DNA from: Anaerococcus sp. Marseille-Q5996
GTDB taxonomy: Bacteria > Bacillota > Clostridia > Tissierellales > Peptoniphilaceae
DNA: 64,000 bases
Direction: 5' to 3'
Assembly: GCF_946893725.1 (NCBI RefSeq)
Contig: NZ_CAMPPE010000003.1
Location: 186,001-250,000 of the forward strand
The position numbers and the translations under genes are program-made. This document shows positions 33,081 to 41,697 of this stretch, one piece after another (position 1 is the stretch's first letter; every line of letters starts with the position of its first letter). The notes beneath the pieces were generated by a model that was given only the letters and a program-made list of their open reading frames with translations, ran no database searches and had not been told where the DNA came from.

Positions 33081-34395
33081 AATAAATCCCAAAGAGGCAT
33101 CAATTATCATAAAATCTTTAGAGGGTGGGGTTGTACCCAATTTGGGAGTTCAACATCTTTTAGTAGGCAGAAATAGAGAAGTTGAAGAAGTAATCAAAAT
33201 TTTAGATAATGTAGCTGATGGAGAAAGTGATATTCGCTTTTGGGTTGGTGATTTTGGTTCTGGAAAAAGCTTTATGCTTGCTACAATCGAGCAAATTGCC
33301 CTGCAAAAAAACTTTGTTGTTTCGACATTGGATTTAAATCCATCTAGAAGATTTTATGCAACAGATAGGAAAGCTGTTGCCCTTTATACAGAGATAATAG
33401 ATAATATTAAAACTAAAACCCTAAAAAGCGGGAATGTTTTAAGTTCTATAATAGAAGAATGGCTAAACCAAATTTTTTCAAGAGTTTCTGAAGACCTTAA
33501 TGTAGAAGCATCAGAAATAATAGAGGGAAATTATCAAAAAGAGGTTACCAATGAGATTTTAAATATCATTGGTGATTTCTCAGCAGTTGGCTTGTCCTAT
33601 GAATTTGCTCAGGCCATTGTCAAGTTTTATGAAGGATTCATAAATGATAATAGACTGTTAAAAACAAATGCCATCAGATGGTTAAGGGGAGATGTCACAA
33701 CCAAGACCGAAGCCAAAAAAGAACTTTCTATTAATCAAATAATCAATGATGACAATTGGTTTGACGCTTTAAAAAATATGAGTGAGCTATTATTGGGAAT
33801 AGGCTACAGTGGATTTGTAGTAAATTTTGATGAGGCAGTTAATTTATACAAAATCCCTCAATCAGTGACCCGTGAGAGAAATTATGAACGTATTTTAAAT
33901 ATCTATAATGAAGCTAAATCAAATATTGCCAAGGGTTTATTTATTAATTTCGGGGCCACTCGTAAAACAATTTTTGATGAAAATCGTGGTCTATCTTCCT
34001 ATGGAGCGCTTAAAGGCAGACTTGGTAATGAAGATAGTATGGACAATAAATTAGTAAATACAAATCGTACAGTCCTTGGGCTTAAACCACTTTCTAATGA
34101 GGAAATCTATACACTTTTAGAAAATTTGGTAAATGTTTATAATGTCCACTATAAAGAATCAATTCAAATTAGCGAAAAAGAAATAATTACCTATATGGAA
34201 GGTCAATTAAATAGACCAGGGGCTGATGAATTTTTAACCCCTCGTGCAGTAATAAAAGATTTTATAGAAATACTTGACCTAAAAAGACAAAATTCAAATG
34301 TGGATTTGATGGACATAATCAGTGAGAGATTTAAAGATGTTTTAGAAATTAGCAAAGATCCAGCCGATATGGATGATGAGATTGAAATAATATGA
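33070..34395 (+). CDS. BrxD-like ATP-binding protein (DUF2791)
   Basis: P-loop ATPase of 441 residues like BrxD of type 2 BREX phage-defence loci. 'GGVVPNLGVQHLLVGRNREV' (19-38) is the family's opening block, Walker A GDFGSGKS spans 60-67, and Walker B is 'GFVVNFDEAVNLY'. The 'GLFINFGATRKTIFDE' text and 'LTPRAVIKDFIEIL' near the end also fit. The family is predicted to load or drive a partner helicase, which here is the next gene (ATGA overlap). The other BREX parts (PglZ, BrxC, methylase) are absent from the window. Confidence 0.88.
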   Translation: MANRINPKEASIIIKSLEGGVVPNLGVQHLLVGRNREVEEVIKILDNVADGESDIRFWVGDFGSGKSFMLATIEQIALQKNFVVSTLDLNPSRRFYATDRKAVALYTEIIDNIKTKTLKSGNVLSSIIEEWLNQIFSRVSEDLNVEASEIIEGNYQKEVTNEILNIIGDFSAVGLSYEFAQAIVKFYEGFINDNRLLKTNAIRWLRGDVTTKTEAKKELSINQIINDDNWFDALKNMSELLLGIGYSGFVVNFDEAVNLYKIPQSVTRERNYERILNIYNEAKSNIAKGLFINFGATRKTIFDENRGLSSYGALKGRLGNEDSMDNKLVNTNRTVLGLKPLSNEEIYTLLENLVNVYNVHYKESIQISEKEIITYMEGQLNRPGADEFLTPRAVIKDFIEILDLKRQNSNVDLMDIISERFKDVLEISKDPADMDDEIEII

Positions 34396-36521
34396 CAGAT
34401 TCATTTTCTTTACTAAATCGTGAACTTAGATTTTATATTCATGAAAAAGGTTGGCCAGCGCTTACAAAAATTCAAAATGCTTCTATAAAAGCATTTTTTA
34501 GTACAGACAATAACTTGATACTATCAGCAGCTACAGCATCGGGCAAAACTGAAGCTGCATTTTTGCCTGCCATTAGCAAGGTCACTTCTTGGGATAAGGG
34601 TGTAAAAATTTTATATATTTCACCCCTAATAGCTCTAATAAATGACCAGTTTAAACGTATAAATGATATGTGTTTTGATATGAATATCCCCATCACATCT
34701 TGGTATGGGGAAGCAAGCAAGGCAAAAAAAGACAATCTTATTGAAAGCCCAAGGGGAATTTTGCTTATTACCCCAGAATCTATCGAAGCTTTATTATCTG
34801 GAAAACCAGAAATTGCTAAGATTCTTTTTGATGACCTTGAATACATAATAATAGATGAAATCCATAGTTTTTTATCTGGTAATCGCGGTTTGCAGTTAAA
34901 ATCGCTTTTAGACCGCATCTTGCGTTTTACCTATGAAATACCAAGAATGATTGGTCTTTCTGCAACCATAGGGGATTTAAATTATGGTTTAGCAAAATCT
35001 TTTTTCAACAATGGTCGTGAAACAATCATTTTGCTTGACAAATCACAAAATGAATTTGAATATACTTTTGATTTGACAGAAGACATCAACTTATCAAATG
35101 AATACCTAAATCTTATGCATGATTATTCTTTAGAGGGGCCTATGCTTATTTTCCCAAATTCTAGGGAAAAAGTAGAACTAATTGCAGTCCAGCTAGCTAA
35201 TATTTATAAGAGCCTCAATGAAGACATAAAAATATTTGCCCACCACTCGTCAGTTAGCAAAAATCGCAGACAAGAAATAGAAGAATTTGCAAAAGAAGCC
35301 CGAAGTGAAAAATATGTCATAGTTGCCACCTCTACCTTAGAATTAGGCATTGACATAGGATCTGTGACATCAGTGGTTCAATTTGGAGCTGCTCATTCAG
35401 TTTTATCACTTGCCCAAAGATTAGGAAGAAGTGGTAGAAAAACTCACAAATCAATTCTCCATCAAATAAATATCGGAGTCTATGATGCCCTACAATCAAT
35501 GGCAGCTATTAGCCTTTTTGAAGAAGGGTTCTTAGATAAAATAGAAGTAAGCAAAAAAGCTTATGATGTTTTTGCCCACCAAGTTTTATCTACACTTTTA
35601 GAAAATTATGGTCTAGCAATTGAAGAATATAAGTATTTAAATAAGACTTTATCCACTTTTTCTGATATTAATGATGAGGAATTTGAGCAAATTACAGATT
35701 TTATGGCCCAAGAAGGTTTTATAGAGATACTAGAAAATGAAGTAATAACAGGGATAAATTTAGATAATTTAATGTTTATGGGCAGATTTTACAATCAATT
35801 TTTAACCGCCCAAGCATTTACAGTTTATAATGAGTCTGGCAAAGTAGGAGAAATAGAGATTAGACCAGAAATTCAAGAAGAAGCAAATATATTTTTAGCA
35901 GGACAGGTCTGGAAGATTGAAAAAATATATAGGGATAGCAAAAAAATTAGAGTTTCAACTGCCAATGAAGGGGCTCCTCCTAAATTTTTATCAGCTGGAG
36001 ATGTAGATGTAAGCCCAATTATTAGACAGCGAATGAGATATATAATTGATAATCCGAAAGATTTTGAATTTGATGAAGAGTCCAAAAAATACATTTATGA
36101 GCTCCATGATGTCTTAAAGGATTACCAATATCCATTTTCAATTGAGAATGATTATATAGGCCTAATTACTTTTCAATCTACAAAAGTAAATAGGACTCTT
36201 GCCATAATGTTTAATATTATAAGCAAATCGACTTCATATTTTATTTCTGAAGCAGATAGTATGGTTTGTGGGCCAAAAACCCCAGAAGTTTTTGACGAAT
36301 GTAGGATAAATCCAGTAAGAAGAGATAGAATTTTTAATTTTTTAATGAAAGAAAAAACTTTGCTTGATGCATATCTAAGCTCAAACAAATATATGATTTT
36401 AGTTCCAGAAAATTTACGCGCAGATTATGTAATAAATAATTATCTTGATATTGATGGAGCTTATAAGTATTTGGAGTTAGATATTAATAATGTTGATACA
36501 AAAAATCAGCAAACTTATTAA
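34392..36521 (+). CDS. Lhr-like DEAD/DEAH-box helicase
   Basis: Superfamily 2 helicase of 709 residues, like BrxHI that pairs with BrxD. Q-motif region 'PALTKIQNASI', Walker A ATASGKT (47-53), DEIH (155-158), SAT (190-192), motif V 'TSTLELGIDIGS', motif VI 'QRLGRSGRKTH'. The C-terminal third (about 440-700) is a winged-helix and accessory region without a recognised enzyme. All ATPase motifs look intact. It is translationally coupled to the ATPase upstream (4-base ATGA overlap), so the three first genes form one unit. Confidence 0.9.
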   Translation: MTDSFSLLNRELRFYIHEKGWPALTKIQNASIKAFFSTDNNLILSAATASGKTEAAFLPAISKVTSWDKGVKILYISPLIALINDQFKRINDMCFDMNIPITSWYGEASKAKKDNLIESPRGILLITPESIEALLSGKPEIAKILFDDLEYIIIDEIHSFLSGNRGLQLKSLLDRILRFTYEIPRMIGLSATIGDLNYGLAKSFFNNGRETIILLDKSQNEFEYTFDLTEDINLSNEYLNLMHDYSLEGPMLIFPNSREKVELIAVQLANIYKSLNEDIKIFAHHSSVSKNRRQEIEEFAKEARSEKYVIVATSTLELGIDIGSVTSVVQFGAAHSVLSLAQRLGRSGRKTHKSILHQINIGVYDALQSMAAISLFEEGFLDKIEVSKKAYDVFAHQVLSTLLENYGLAIEEYKYLNKTLSTFSDINDEEFEQITDFMAQEGFIEILENEVITGINLDNLMFMGRFYNQFLTAQAFTVYNESGKVGEIEIRPEIQEEANIFLAGQVWKIEKIYRDSKKIRVSTANEGAPPKFLSAGDVDVSPIIRQRMRYIIDNPKDFEFDEESKKYIYELHDVLKDYQYPFSIENDYIGLITFQSTKVNRTLAIMFNIISKSTSYFISEADSMVCGPKTPEVFDECRINPVRRDRIFNFLMKEKTLLDAYLSSNKYMILVPENLRADYVINNYLDIDGAYKYLELDINNVDTKNQQTY

Positions 36522-36572
36522 CCATACTATTTATGGTAAAATATAGATAAAATGATAATTAAAGGATATTTA

Positions 36573-37589
36573 ATGAAGAAATTTTTGTATATACTTACAT
36601 TATTAATACTAACTGCCTGTGGCAACATGGCTAAGGAGGGGGGAGTTCCTCCTATTACCAATAGTGGTGAAGATGAAGTTGTCGATCAGTCAAATATTTC
36701 TTTGGAGGATATTAAACCCAAAAGCCCCACTTTAAAACAACCTATCTTTGAGCCTCATGAACTTGACTATGAGATAAATAAACCGGGATTTTTGCTTAAG
36801 GAAAGGTTTGCTGACTTAGAAACTCAAGACAAATATGCCGTCAAAATGATGGAATACTACGATCAAGAAGATGAAATGTTTTATGTAAGTCGAATTATAA
36901 CTGAAGCCCTCCAAGACCCAAAGGTTACGCTTACAAATGATTTTGATGATAAGATGAAGTTTGCAAGTGACCTTTTTTTGCTAAGCCCATATTATTCAGA
37001 AGGTAGGATGGAACCCTATATTTATGCCAATTATTGGTTTGATGAAGAGACTTTTAAAATAGTTCCAAGATACAAAATCGAAGAAAATACCAAAACTTAT
37101 ATGACTGAAGAGCAAAAAGCTCAGGTTGAAAATCAGTTAGATGTACTAGTAGATTATGCTAATGAAAATTATGATAATGATTATGATAAGGCTTATTATT
37201 TTGCCCAATGGCTTGCTGAAAATAATGAATATCAATTTGTGTCAGATCAAGATAATTTAATAGAAAATAATATGTACGGAGCTATGGTCAAAGGACTATC
37301 TCAATGCTCTGGTTTTGCTCAAAGTTTTGCAATTCTTTGCCAAAGAGTGGGCATACCCGCATATTCAGTTACTGGAAATACAAATGAGAAAAATAGACCA
37401 GATGGATACTCTGGAGAACACCAGTGGAATGTTGTAAAACTAAACGATAATTGGTCATATGTTGATGTTACGGGCATGGTAGCAAATGGAAGACCTTATT
37501 ATTTTTATTATTTTGACAGGTCAAAAGAAGAATTTGTAGATTATTATGTGAGCAGCTTTTTTAATGATATAGAGGAGTATATAAGATGA
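36573..37589 (+). CDS. Transglutaminase-fold lipoprotein
   Basis: Surface lipoprotein of 338 residues. The ATG at 36573 is preferred to one at 36552 because AAAGGA precedes it and the signal peptide then begins as MKKFLYILTL; the lipobox LTAC gives Cys16. The C-terminal half is a transglutaminase-like domain with the triad Cys245 (QCSGFAQ), His283 (GEHQWNV) and Asp298 (YVDVTG), the arrangement of bacterial peptidase or cross-linking members. It starts 51 bases after the helicase stop; a TTGATA and TATTAA pair (36494-36522) could be a separate promoter. It shares an ATGA overlap with the next gene. Confidence 0.87.
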   Translation: MKKFLYILTLLILTACGNMAKEGGVPPITNSGEDEVVDQSNISLEDIKPKSPTLKQPIFEPHELDYEINKPGFLLKERFADLETQDKYAVKMMEYYDQEDEMFYVSRIITEALQDPKVTLTNDFDDKMKFASDLFLLSPYYSEGRMEPYIYANYWFDEETFKIVPRYKIEENTKTYMTEEQKAQVENQLDVLVDYANENYDNDYDKAYYFAQWLAENNEYQFVSDQDNLIENNMYGAMVKGLSQCSGFAQSFAILCQRVGIPAYSVTGNTNEKNRPDGYSGEHQWNVVKLNDNWSYVDVTGMVANGRPYYFYYFDRSKEEFVDYYVSSFFNDIEEYIR

Positions 37590-38002
37590 TTGTAAATCCT
37601 TACAGTGAATTAATTTCTTTGCATGACATGGATATCATAGATTTTGTAGTAGAAGATGGCAAGGCTATTATAAAACTTAGCCAAGCCTTTTTGTTTTCAG
37701 CTAGGGCAGATTATGTCCTTGATAATCCTGTAGTGATAGCAAATGATTTGATAGAAATTAAAGCTAATGAAGATTATCCTATAAGAATAAAACTAATAAA
37801 TAATGATAAAATACTTAGCTTAAGTGTTAATGATTTTAAGGATTACAGATTTAATATACTAGAAGAGGCATACGGATTTGGGCTAGTTCATTTTTATGGG
37901 ATAGCTACAAAACTTGACAAGGCATATGATTGCTTTATCGACATACATTATTGTGGAGACTTAGAAATAAATTGGGACAACAAGGTATTAGTAGAGGTAT
38001 AA
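37586..38002 (+). CDS. Hypothetical protein between lipoprotein and macro-domain genes
   Basis: Unrecognised soluble protein of 138 residues. It looks like a beta-rich fold ('KAIIKLSQAFLFSARADYV', 'LIEIKANEDYPIRIKLIN') with a C-terminal part 'CFIDIHYCGDLEINWDNKVLVEV'. Start overlaps the preceding stop (ATGA) and it ends one base before the macro-domain gene, so it is translated in series with both. No catalytic motif is evident. Confidence 0.75.
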   Translation: MIVNPYSELISLHDMDIIDFVVEDGKAIIKLSQAFLFSARADYVLDNPVVIANDLIEIKANEDYPIRIKLINNDKILSLSVNDFKDYRFNILEEAYGFGLVHFYGIATKLDKAYDCFIDIHYCGDLEINWDNKVLVEV

Positions 38003-38003
38003 G

Positions 38004-38501
38004 ATGAGTTTTCAAATTATAAGTAAAGATATTACAAAACTTGATGTAGATGCAATAGTAAATGCTTCAAATACTTCTTTACAAATGGGAGGGGGAGTCT
38101 GTGGAGCAATTTTTAGGGCAGCTGGAGCTGATCAATTGCGAAAAGCTTGTGATATGATTGGCCCAATAAAAACAGGTCAAGCAGTAATGACAGATGGATA
38201 TAATTTAAAAGCAAAACATATAATCCATACTGCAGGACCAGTTTTTGACTCTCAACATCCAGAGAAATCTAAAGAATTACTAGAAAATTCTTATAAAAAT
38301 TCCTTAAATTTAGCAAGAAAGCACAATTTTAAATCAATAGCCTTTCCACTTATTTCTGCAGGCATTTATGGTTATCCTAAAAAAGAAGCATTTGATATTG
38401 CTAAAAATACTATTAATAAAATTTTAATAGATAATGATACGGATGTTTATCTTACAATAATCGATAAAGATTTGTTAGATAGTGTAGCTAAGGTAGATTA
38501 A
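38004..38501 (+). CDS. Macro-domain protein (ADP-ribose binding)
   Basis: Single macro domain of 165 residues. The ADP-ribose pocket is clear: Asp9 in 'ISKDITKLDVDAIVNASN', Asn20/Asn23, glycine loop GGGV (29-32), and the phosphate loop 'LISAGIYGYP' (117-125). In MacroD/YmdB-type hydrolases the first loop reads GGGVDGAIH; here it reads GGGVCGAIF, so the usual Asp (33) is Cys and the usual His (37) is Phe. It should still bind ADP-ribose, but hydrolysis by the MacroD mechanism is doubtful. It could remove or read ADP-ribose from proteins or nucleic acids. One base separates it from both the gene before and the HEPN gene after. Confidence 0.92.
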   Translation: MSFQIISKDITKLDVDAIVNASNTSLQMGGGVCGAIFRAAGADQLRKACDMIGPIKTGQAVMTDGYNLKAKHIIHTAGPVFDSQHPEKSKELLENSYKNSLNLARKHNFKSIAFPLISAGIYGYPKKEAFDIAKNTINKILIDNDTDVYLTIIDKDLLDSVAKVD

Positions 38502-38502
38502 T

Positions 38503-39423
38503 ATGCAACTTACAGACAAATTTACCTACGACAATTGCAAAAATAAAACTAAATATCAAATCAAACACCAAGAAATTCCCATTAGTCTAAGTAAAGAACT
38601 AAGAGAGGGGATTTACTATCTTTTATGGTATGTTCCAAATATAAAATCAGAACAATCTGAAAAAAATGAACTTCTTTTAAATCCCCAATACGATGATTTT
38701 ATTTTTATAGAACTTATGAATGCAATGGATTTAGCAGATGAGGATGTTTTATTTACAGAAACTATAACAAATCATATGATTAGCCCATTTTTAGAAGAGA
38801 TTTGTACAAAATGCCCCAAAATAATGATGACTATTGCTGGTGGGGAAACAAAAACTATGGCCCTTTTAAGGCACATAAGAAATGCCATTGCCCATGGAAA
38901 TTTTAATGTAATTGGAAATATGGTAGTGGGTTTTGACTTACAAAGATATGAAGATAAGGTCGAATATCGAGGATTTTTTAAGATTAATCCTAATAGGCTA
39001 CTGGATGCCTTAAGAAAAATTCAGTTTGATTATAATTCTCAGCAATTAATCAAAGAGGCTTTTAACAACACGGGATATTTTATTGAAGCCTATCAAGAAA
39101 AATATAAGAGAAGCCATGATTTCGAACTATTTGCTAGAAAAAATAATAAAAAATACGCAATTGATATAAAAAATTATAAGTATGATAAAGTGGTAGATCA
39201 AGATTTTGTTAAACAACTTATTATACAATATGAGGGGTTAATCAATGATATTACTCCAATTTTGATTATTAATACTTCTTTTCTCGATGATCCTAGCAAA
39301 AAAGAATTATTGACTCACAATGTAATAATCTTAGATGTAAAAAATATTCAAAAAATGATAAAGGGCCGTGATATGGTCGCTGAAATAGAACGTGCACAAG
39401 TGGTTAATCAAAGCTTAAAATAA
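38503..39423 (+). CDS. HEPN-like protein with C-terminal restriction-nuclease-like domain
   Basis: Protein of 306 residues with two nuclease signatures. The helical N-terminal part holds RNAIAH (126-131), the R-x4-H motif of HEPN ribonucleases, in the usual setting 'LLRHIRNAIAHGNF'. The C-terminal part has 'KKYAIDIKNYKYD': Asp221-x-Lys223, with Asp206 before it, which fits a PD-(D/E)xK nuclease core like those of Mrr-type enzymes. HEPN proteins are common effectors in phage defence and toxin systems. It is the last gene of the seven-gene run and joined by TAATATG to the macro-domain gene. HEPN is fairly firm; the second domain rests on a short motif. Confidence 0.72.
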   Translation: MQLTDKFTYDNCKNKTKYQIKHQEIPISLSKELREGIYYLLWYVPNIKSEQSEKNELLLNPQYDDFIFIELMNAMDLADEDVLFTETITNHMISPFLEEICTKCPKIMMTIAGGETKTMALLRHIRNAIAHGNFNVIGNMVVGFDLQRYEDKVEYRGFFKINPNRLLDALRKIQFDYNSQQLIKEAFNNTGYFIEAYQEKYKRSHDFELFARKNNKKYAIDIKNYKYDKVVDQDFVKQLIIQYEGLINDITPILIINTSFLDDPSKKELLTHNVIILDVKNIQKMIKGRDMVAEIERAQVVNQSLK

Positions 39424-39575
39424 TATTTAAAATTAAATTTTAATTATTATAAAAATAAAATTTGCTTTAATAAAATTTGATTTAAAATTATAAATGTTTG
39501 AATTTACTAATATATGGGTATTATATCTAAGTAACAAAATTAATTATTTATTTGTTATCATTATAAGGAGGAATT

Positions 39576-40784
39576 ATGACAGATAGAAAAAATAATGATC
39601 CAAAAGTTGATACTTTTGAGACAGAAACAACTGTTGAAAGATCAAATAATCGCCAAACAGGCAGAGCGCCACGTAGAGGCGAAAGAGTAGAACGAACTGA
39701 AAGAGTTGAAAGACATAGAGAAGGTGTTCCGGTTTACGAAAGAGCAACAAGCGTACTTCCAGCAGGAAATAACCTTTCATGGGGATCAATCCTAGCAGGT
39801 GCTGTAACAGCAGCAGCAGTTTTTGCAACACTTAGCTTAATTACAGCAGCATTAGGATTTGGATTATTTTCACCAACTACAAATGACCCACTTTCAGGTG
39901 TAGGAGTTGGTACAGGAATTTGGACAGCAATCACACTTATTCTTTCATTCTTATGTGGTGGATACATCGCTGGTTATTCAGCTAGATCTACAGGTAAACT
40001 ACACGGTGCAATTACTTGGGCGGTAACACTTTTACTATTACTAACCCTAGTATTAAATGCTATTTCTTCAGTTTTAGGAACAGCTGCTAACGTTGCAGGT
40101 AGTGTAGCTGGTGGAGTAGGAAATGTAGCAGGTTCTGCAATCACAGCAACAAGTGATGCTATTGGTTCAGGATTTGAATCAGCAGGTAATGCTATAGAAG
40201 ATGTAAATGTTGATAATGAAGAAGTACAAGCAGATATCGAAAAATATCTATCAGATACAGATATTCCTGAACTACAACCAGATTATCTAAAAAGTCAACT
40301 TCAAGAATCAAGAGATCTAATCGCATCTGCAGCTAAAAATGTTGCTCTTAACCCAGATTCAGCAAATGCTGAGATTGATAGAGTTTCTAAAGATTTAGCT
40401 GATAGAGCTCAAACTATAGCTGACTCAGCTGATAGAGATGCAATTGCAAATGCAGTTGAAGCTAACTCTGATCTAACACAAGAGGAAGCTGAACAAGTTA
40501 CAGATAATATCTATAATGGTTTACAAGATGCTAATAAACAAGCACAAGAAACACTTGATGATGCATCTGTAAAAGTACAACAACTTGCTAACCAAACAGA
40601 AAGAACAGTTGATGAAACTGTTGAAGGTGCTAAAAAAGGAGCAGAAGATGCTTCTAACAAACTTTCAGCTGGTTCTGTAATCACATTTATCGGCCTACTT
40701 GCAGCTTTAGCTTTATCAGCTTGGGGTGGACAACTAGGTGAAGAAAAAGCAAAAGAACTAGTTAGAAGAGAAACAATTAGATAA
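39576..40784 (+). CDS. Membrane protein with extended helical region
   Basis: Function unknown, 402 residues. A charged Arg/Glu-rich cytoplasmic start (1-65, with 'RVERTERVERHRE') precedes two or three membrane segments at about 68-165. A long Ala/Asp/Gln-rich helical region (about 200-365), which looks coiled or apolipophorin-like, is followed by one more membrane segment near the C-terminus ('VITFIGLLAALALSAWGG'). The 'WGSILAGAVTAAAVFATLSLITAALGFG' text recurs in a group of uncharacterised bacterial membrane proteins. The strong AAGGAGG site and codon use suggest high expression. Confidence 0.82.
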   Translation: MTDRKNNDPKVDTFETETTVERSNNRQTGRAPRRGERVERTERVERHREGVPVYERATSVLPAGNNLSWGSILAGAVTAAAVFATLSLITAALGFGLFSPTTNDPLSGVGVGTGIWTAITLILSFLCGGYIAGYSARSTGKLHGAITWAVTLLLLLTLVLNAISSVLGTAANVAGSVAGGVGNVAGSAITATSDAIGSGFESAGNAIEDVNVDNEEVQADIEKYLSDTDIPELQPDYLKSQLQESRDLIASAAKNVALNPDSANAEIDRVSKDLADRAQTIADSADRDAIANAVEANSDLTQEEAEQVTDNIYNGLQDANKQAQETLDDASVKVQQLANQTERTVDETVEGAKKGAEDASNKLSAGSVITFIGLLAALALSAWGGQLGEEKAKELVRRETIR

Positions 40785-40791
40785 TAATATA

Positions 40792-40819
40792 AAAGAAGGC
40801 ATTAGCCTTCTTTTTTTGT
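40792..40819 (+). terminator. Terminator after the membrane protein at 39576
   Basis: AAAGAAGGC pairs with GCCTTCTTT around ATTA, followed by T's. Confidence 0.92.
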
Positions 40820-40893
40820 GTAAAATTTTCTTAAAACTTTAAAGTATTTGTGGTAGTATTATTATAGAAATTAAAATTGGGGAGATGGATTAT

Positions 40894-41652
40894 ATGAAAA
40901 TTTCTTTATTAAATTATACTATGGGTGCTGAACAAACGATTGCCCAAGCCGGCAAACTTTGTTATTCAAACGTAGGTGTTGAAGATATAAAAGAAAAATT
41001 AGATGAGGATTCCATAAAAAAATATATAAATATGTTAATTTCTATGGGACATTTATCTCCAGTAGAACATGCTAGTTTCACTTTTGCAGTTGAAGGGGTA
41101 TCTAGGTCGCTAACCCATCAGTTAGTAAGACATAGGATTGCTTCTTATTCTCAACAATCACAAAGATATGTAAAATTTGATGATTTTGATTACATAATTC
41201 CACCTGCAATAGACAATAATGAATCTGCAAAAAAGTTATATATTGAGACTATGGAAAAATGTAATGAAGCATACTTAAAGATAAGCCAAGAATTATATGA
41301 TAATTATTACAAAATAAACTTAGAAGATGGATTAGATGAAAAAAAGGCTAGATCAAAAGCAGAAAAGTCAGCTATAGAAGACGCTAGGTATGTATTTCCT
41401 AATGCAAGTGAGAGTAAAATTGTATTTACAATGAATGCTAGAAGCTTGCTACATTTTTTCTCTCTTAGATGCTGCAATAGAGCTCAGTGGGAGATAAGGG
41501 AGATGGCTTTTGAGATGGTGAAAATATGCAAGGAAATATATCCAAATTTATTTCAAAGTGCAGGACCAAATTGTGTAAATGGGCCATGTCCTGAGGGGAA
41601 GATGACTTGTGGAAAAATCAACGAAGTAAGAAAAAAATATAAAAATATTTAG
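40894..41652 (+). CDS. thyX: FAD-dependent thymidylate synthase
   Basis: Makes dTMP from dUMP with methylene-tetrahydrofolate and FAD/NADPH, replacing ThyA. The 252 residues carry the ThyX signature [13 protein letters not shown] (79-91, RHRxxSx4SxR), and '[16 protein letters not shown]' before it. A cysteine-rich tail '[16 protein letters not shown]' is seen at the end. I chose the ATG at 40894 instead of 40885 because the GGGGAG site would touch the earlier one. It is a single gene between terminators. Confidence 0.97.
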   Translation: MKISLLNYTMGAEQTIAQAGKLCYSNVGVEDIKEKLDEDSIKKYINMLISMGHLSPVEHASFTFAVEGVSRSLTHQLVRHRIASYSQQSQRYVKFDDFDYIIPPAIDNNESAKKLYIETMEKCNEAYLKISQELYDNYYKINLEDGLDEKKARSKAEKSAIEDARYVFPNASESKIVFTMNARSLLHFFSLRCCNRAQWEIREMAFEMVKICKEIYPNLFQSAGPNCVNGPCPEGKMTCGKINEVRKKYKNI

Positions 41653-41657
41653 ACTAT

Positions 41658-41694
41658 AAAAAAGCACTCTTTTTTTAAATAAGAGTGCTTTTTA
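41658..41694. terminator. Bidirectional terminator between thyX and the S41-like gene
   Basis: AAAAAGCACTCTT pairs with AAGAGTGCTTTTT around an AT loop; both strands end in T-runs. It separates convergent genes. Confidence 0.92.
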
Positions 41695-41697
41695 AAT

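Noticed and set aside
31338-36521. Complete BREX system
   Set aside because: Only BrxD-like and BrxHI-like parts are present; PglZ, BrxC and a methylase are absent from the window.
39424-39575. Terminator after the HEPN gene
   Set aside because: Only weak all-A/T stems are seen; no convincing hairpin with a U-run.
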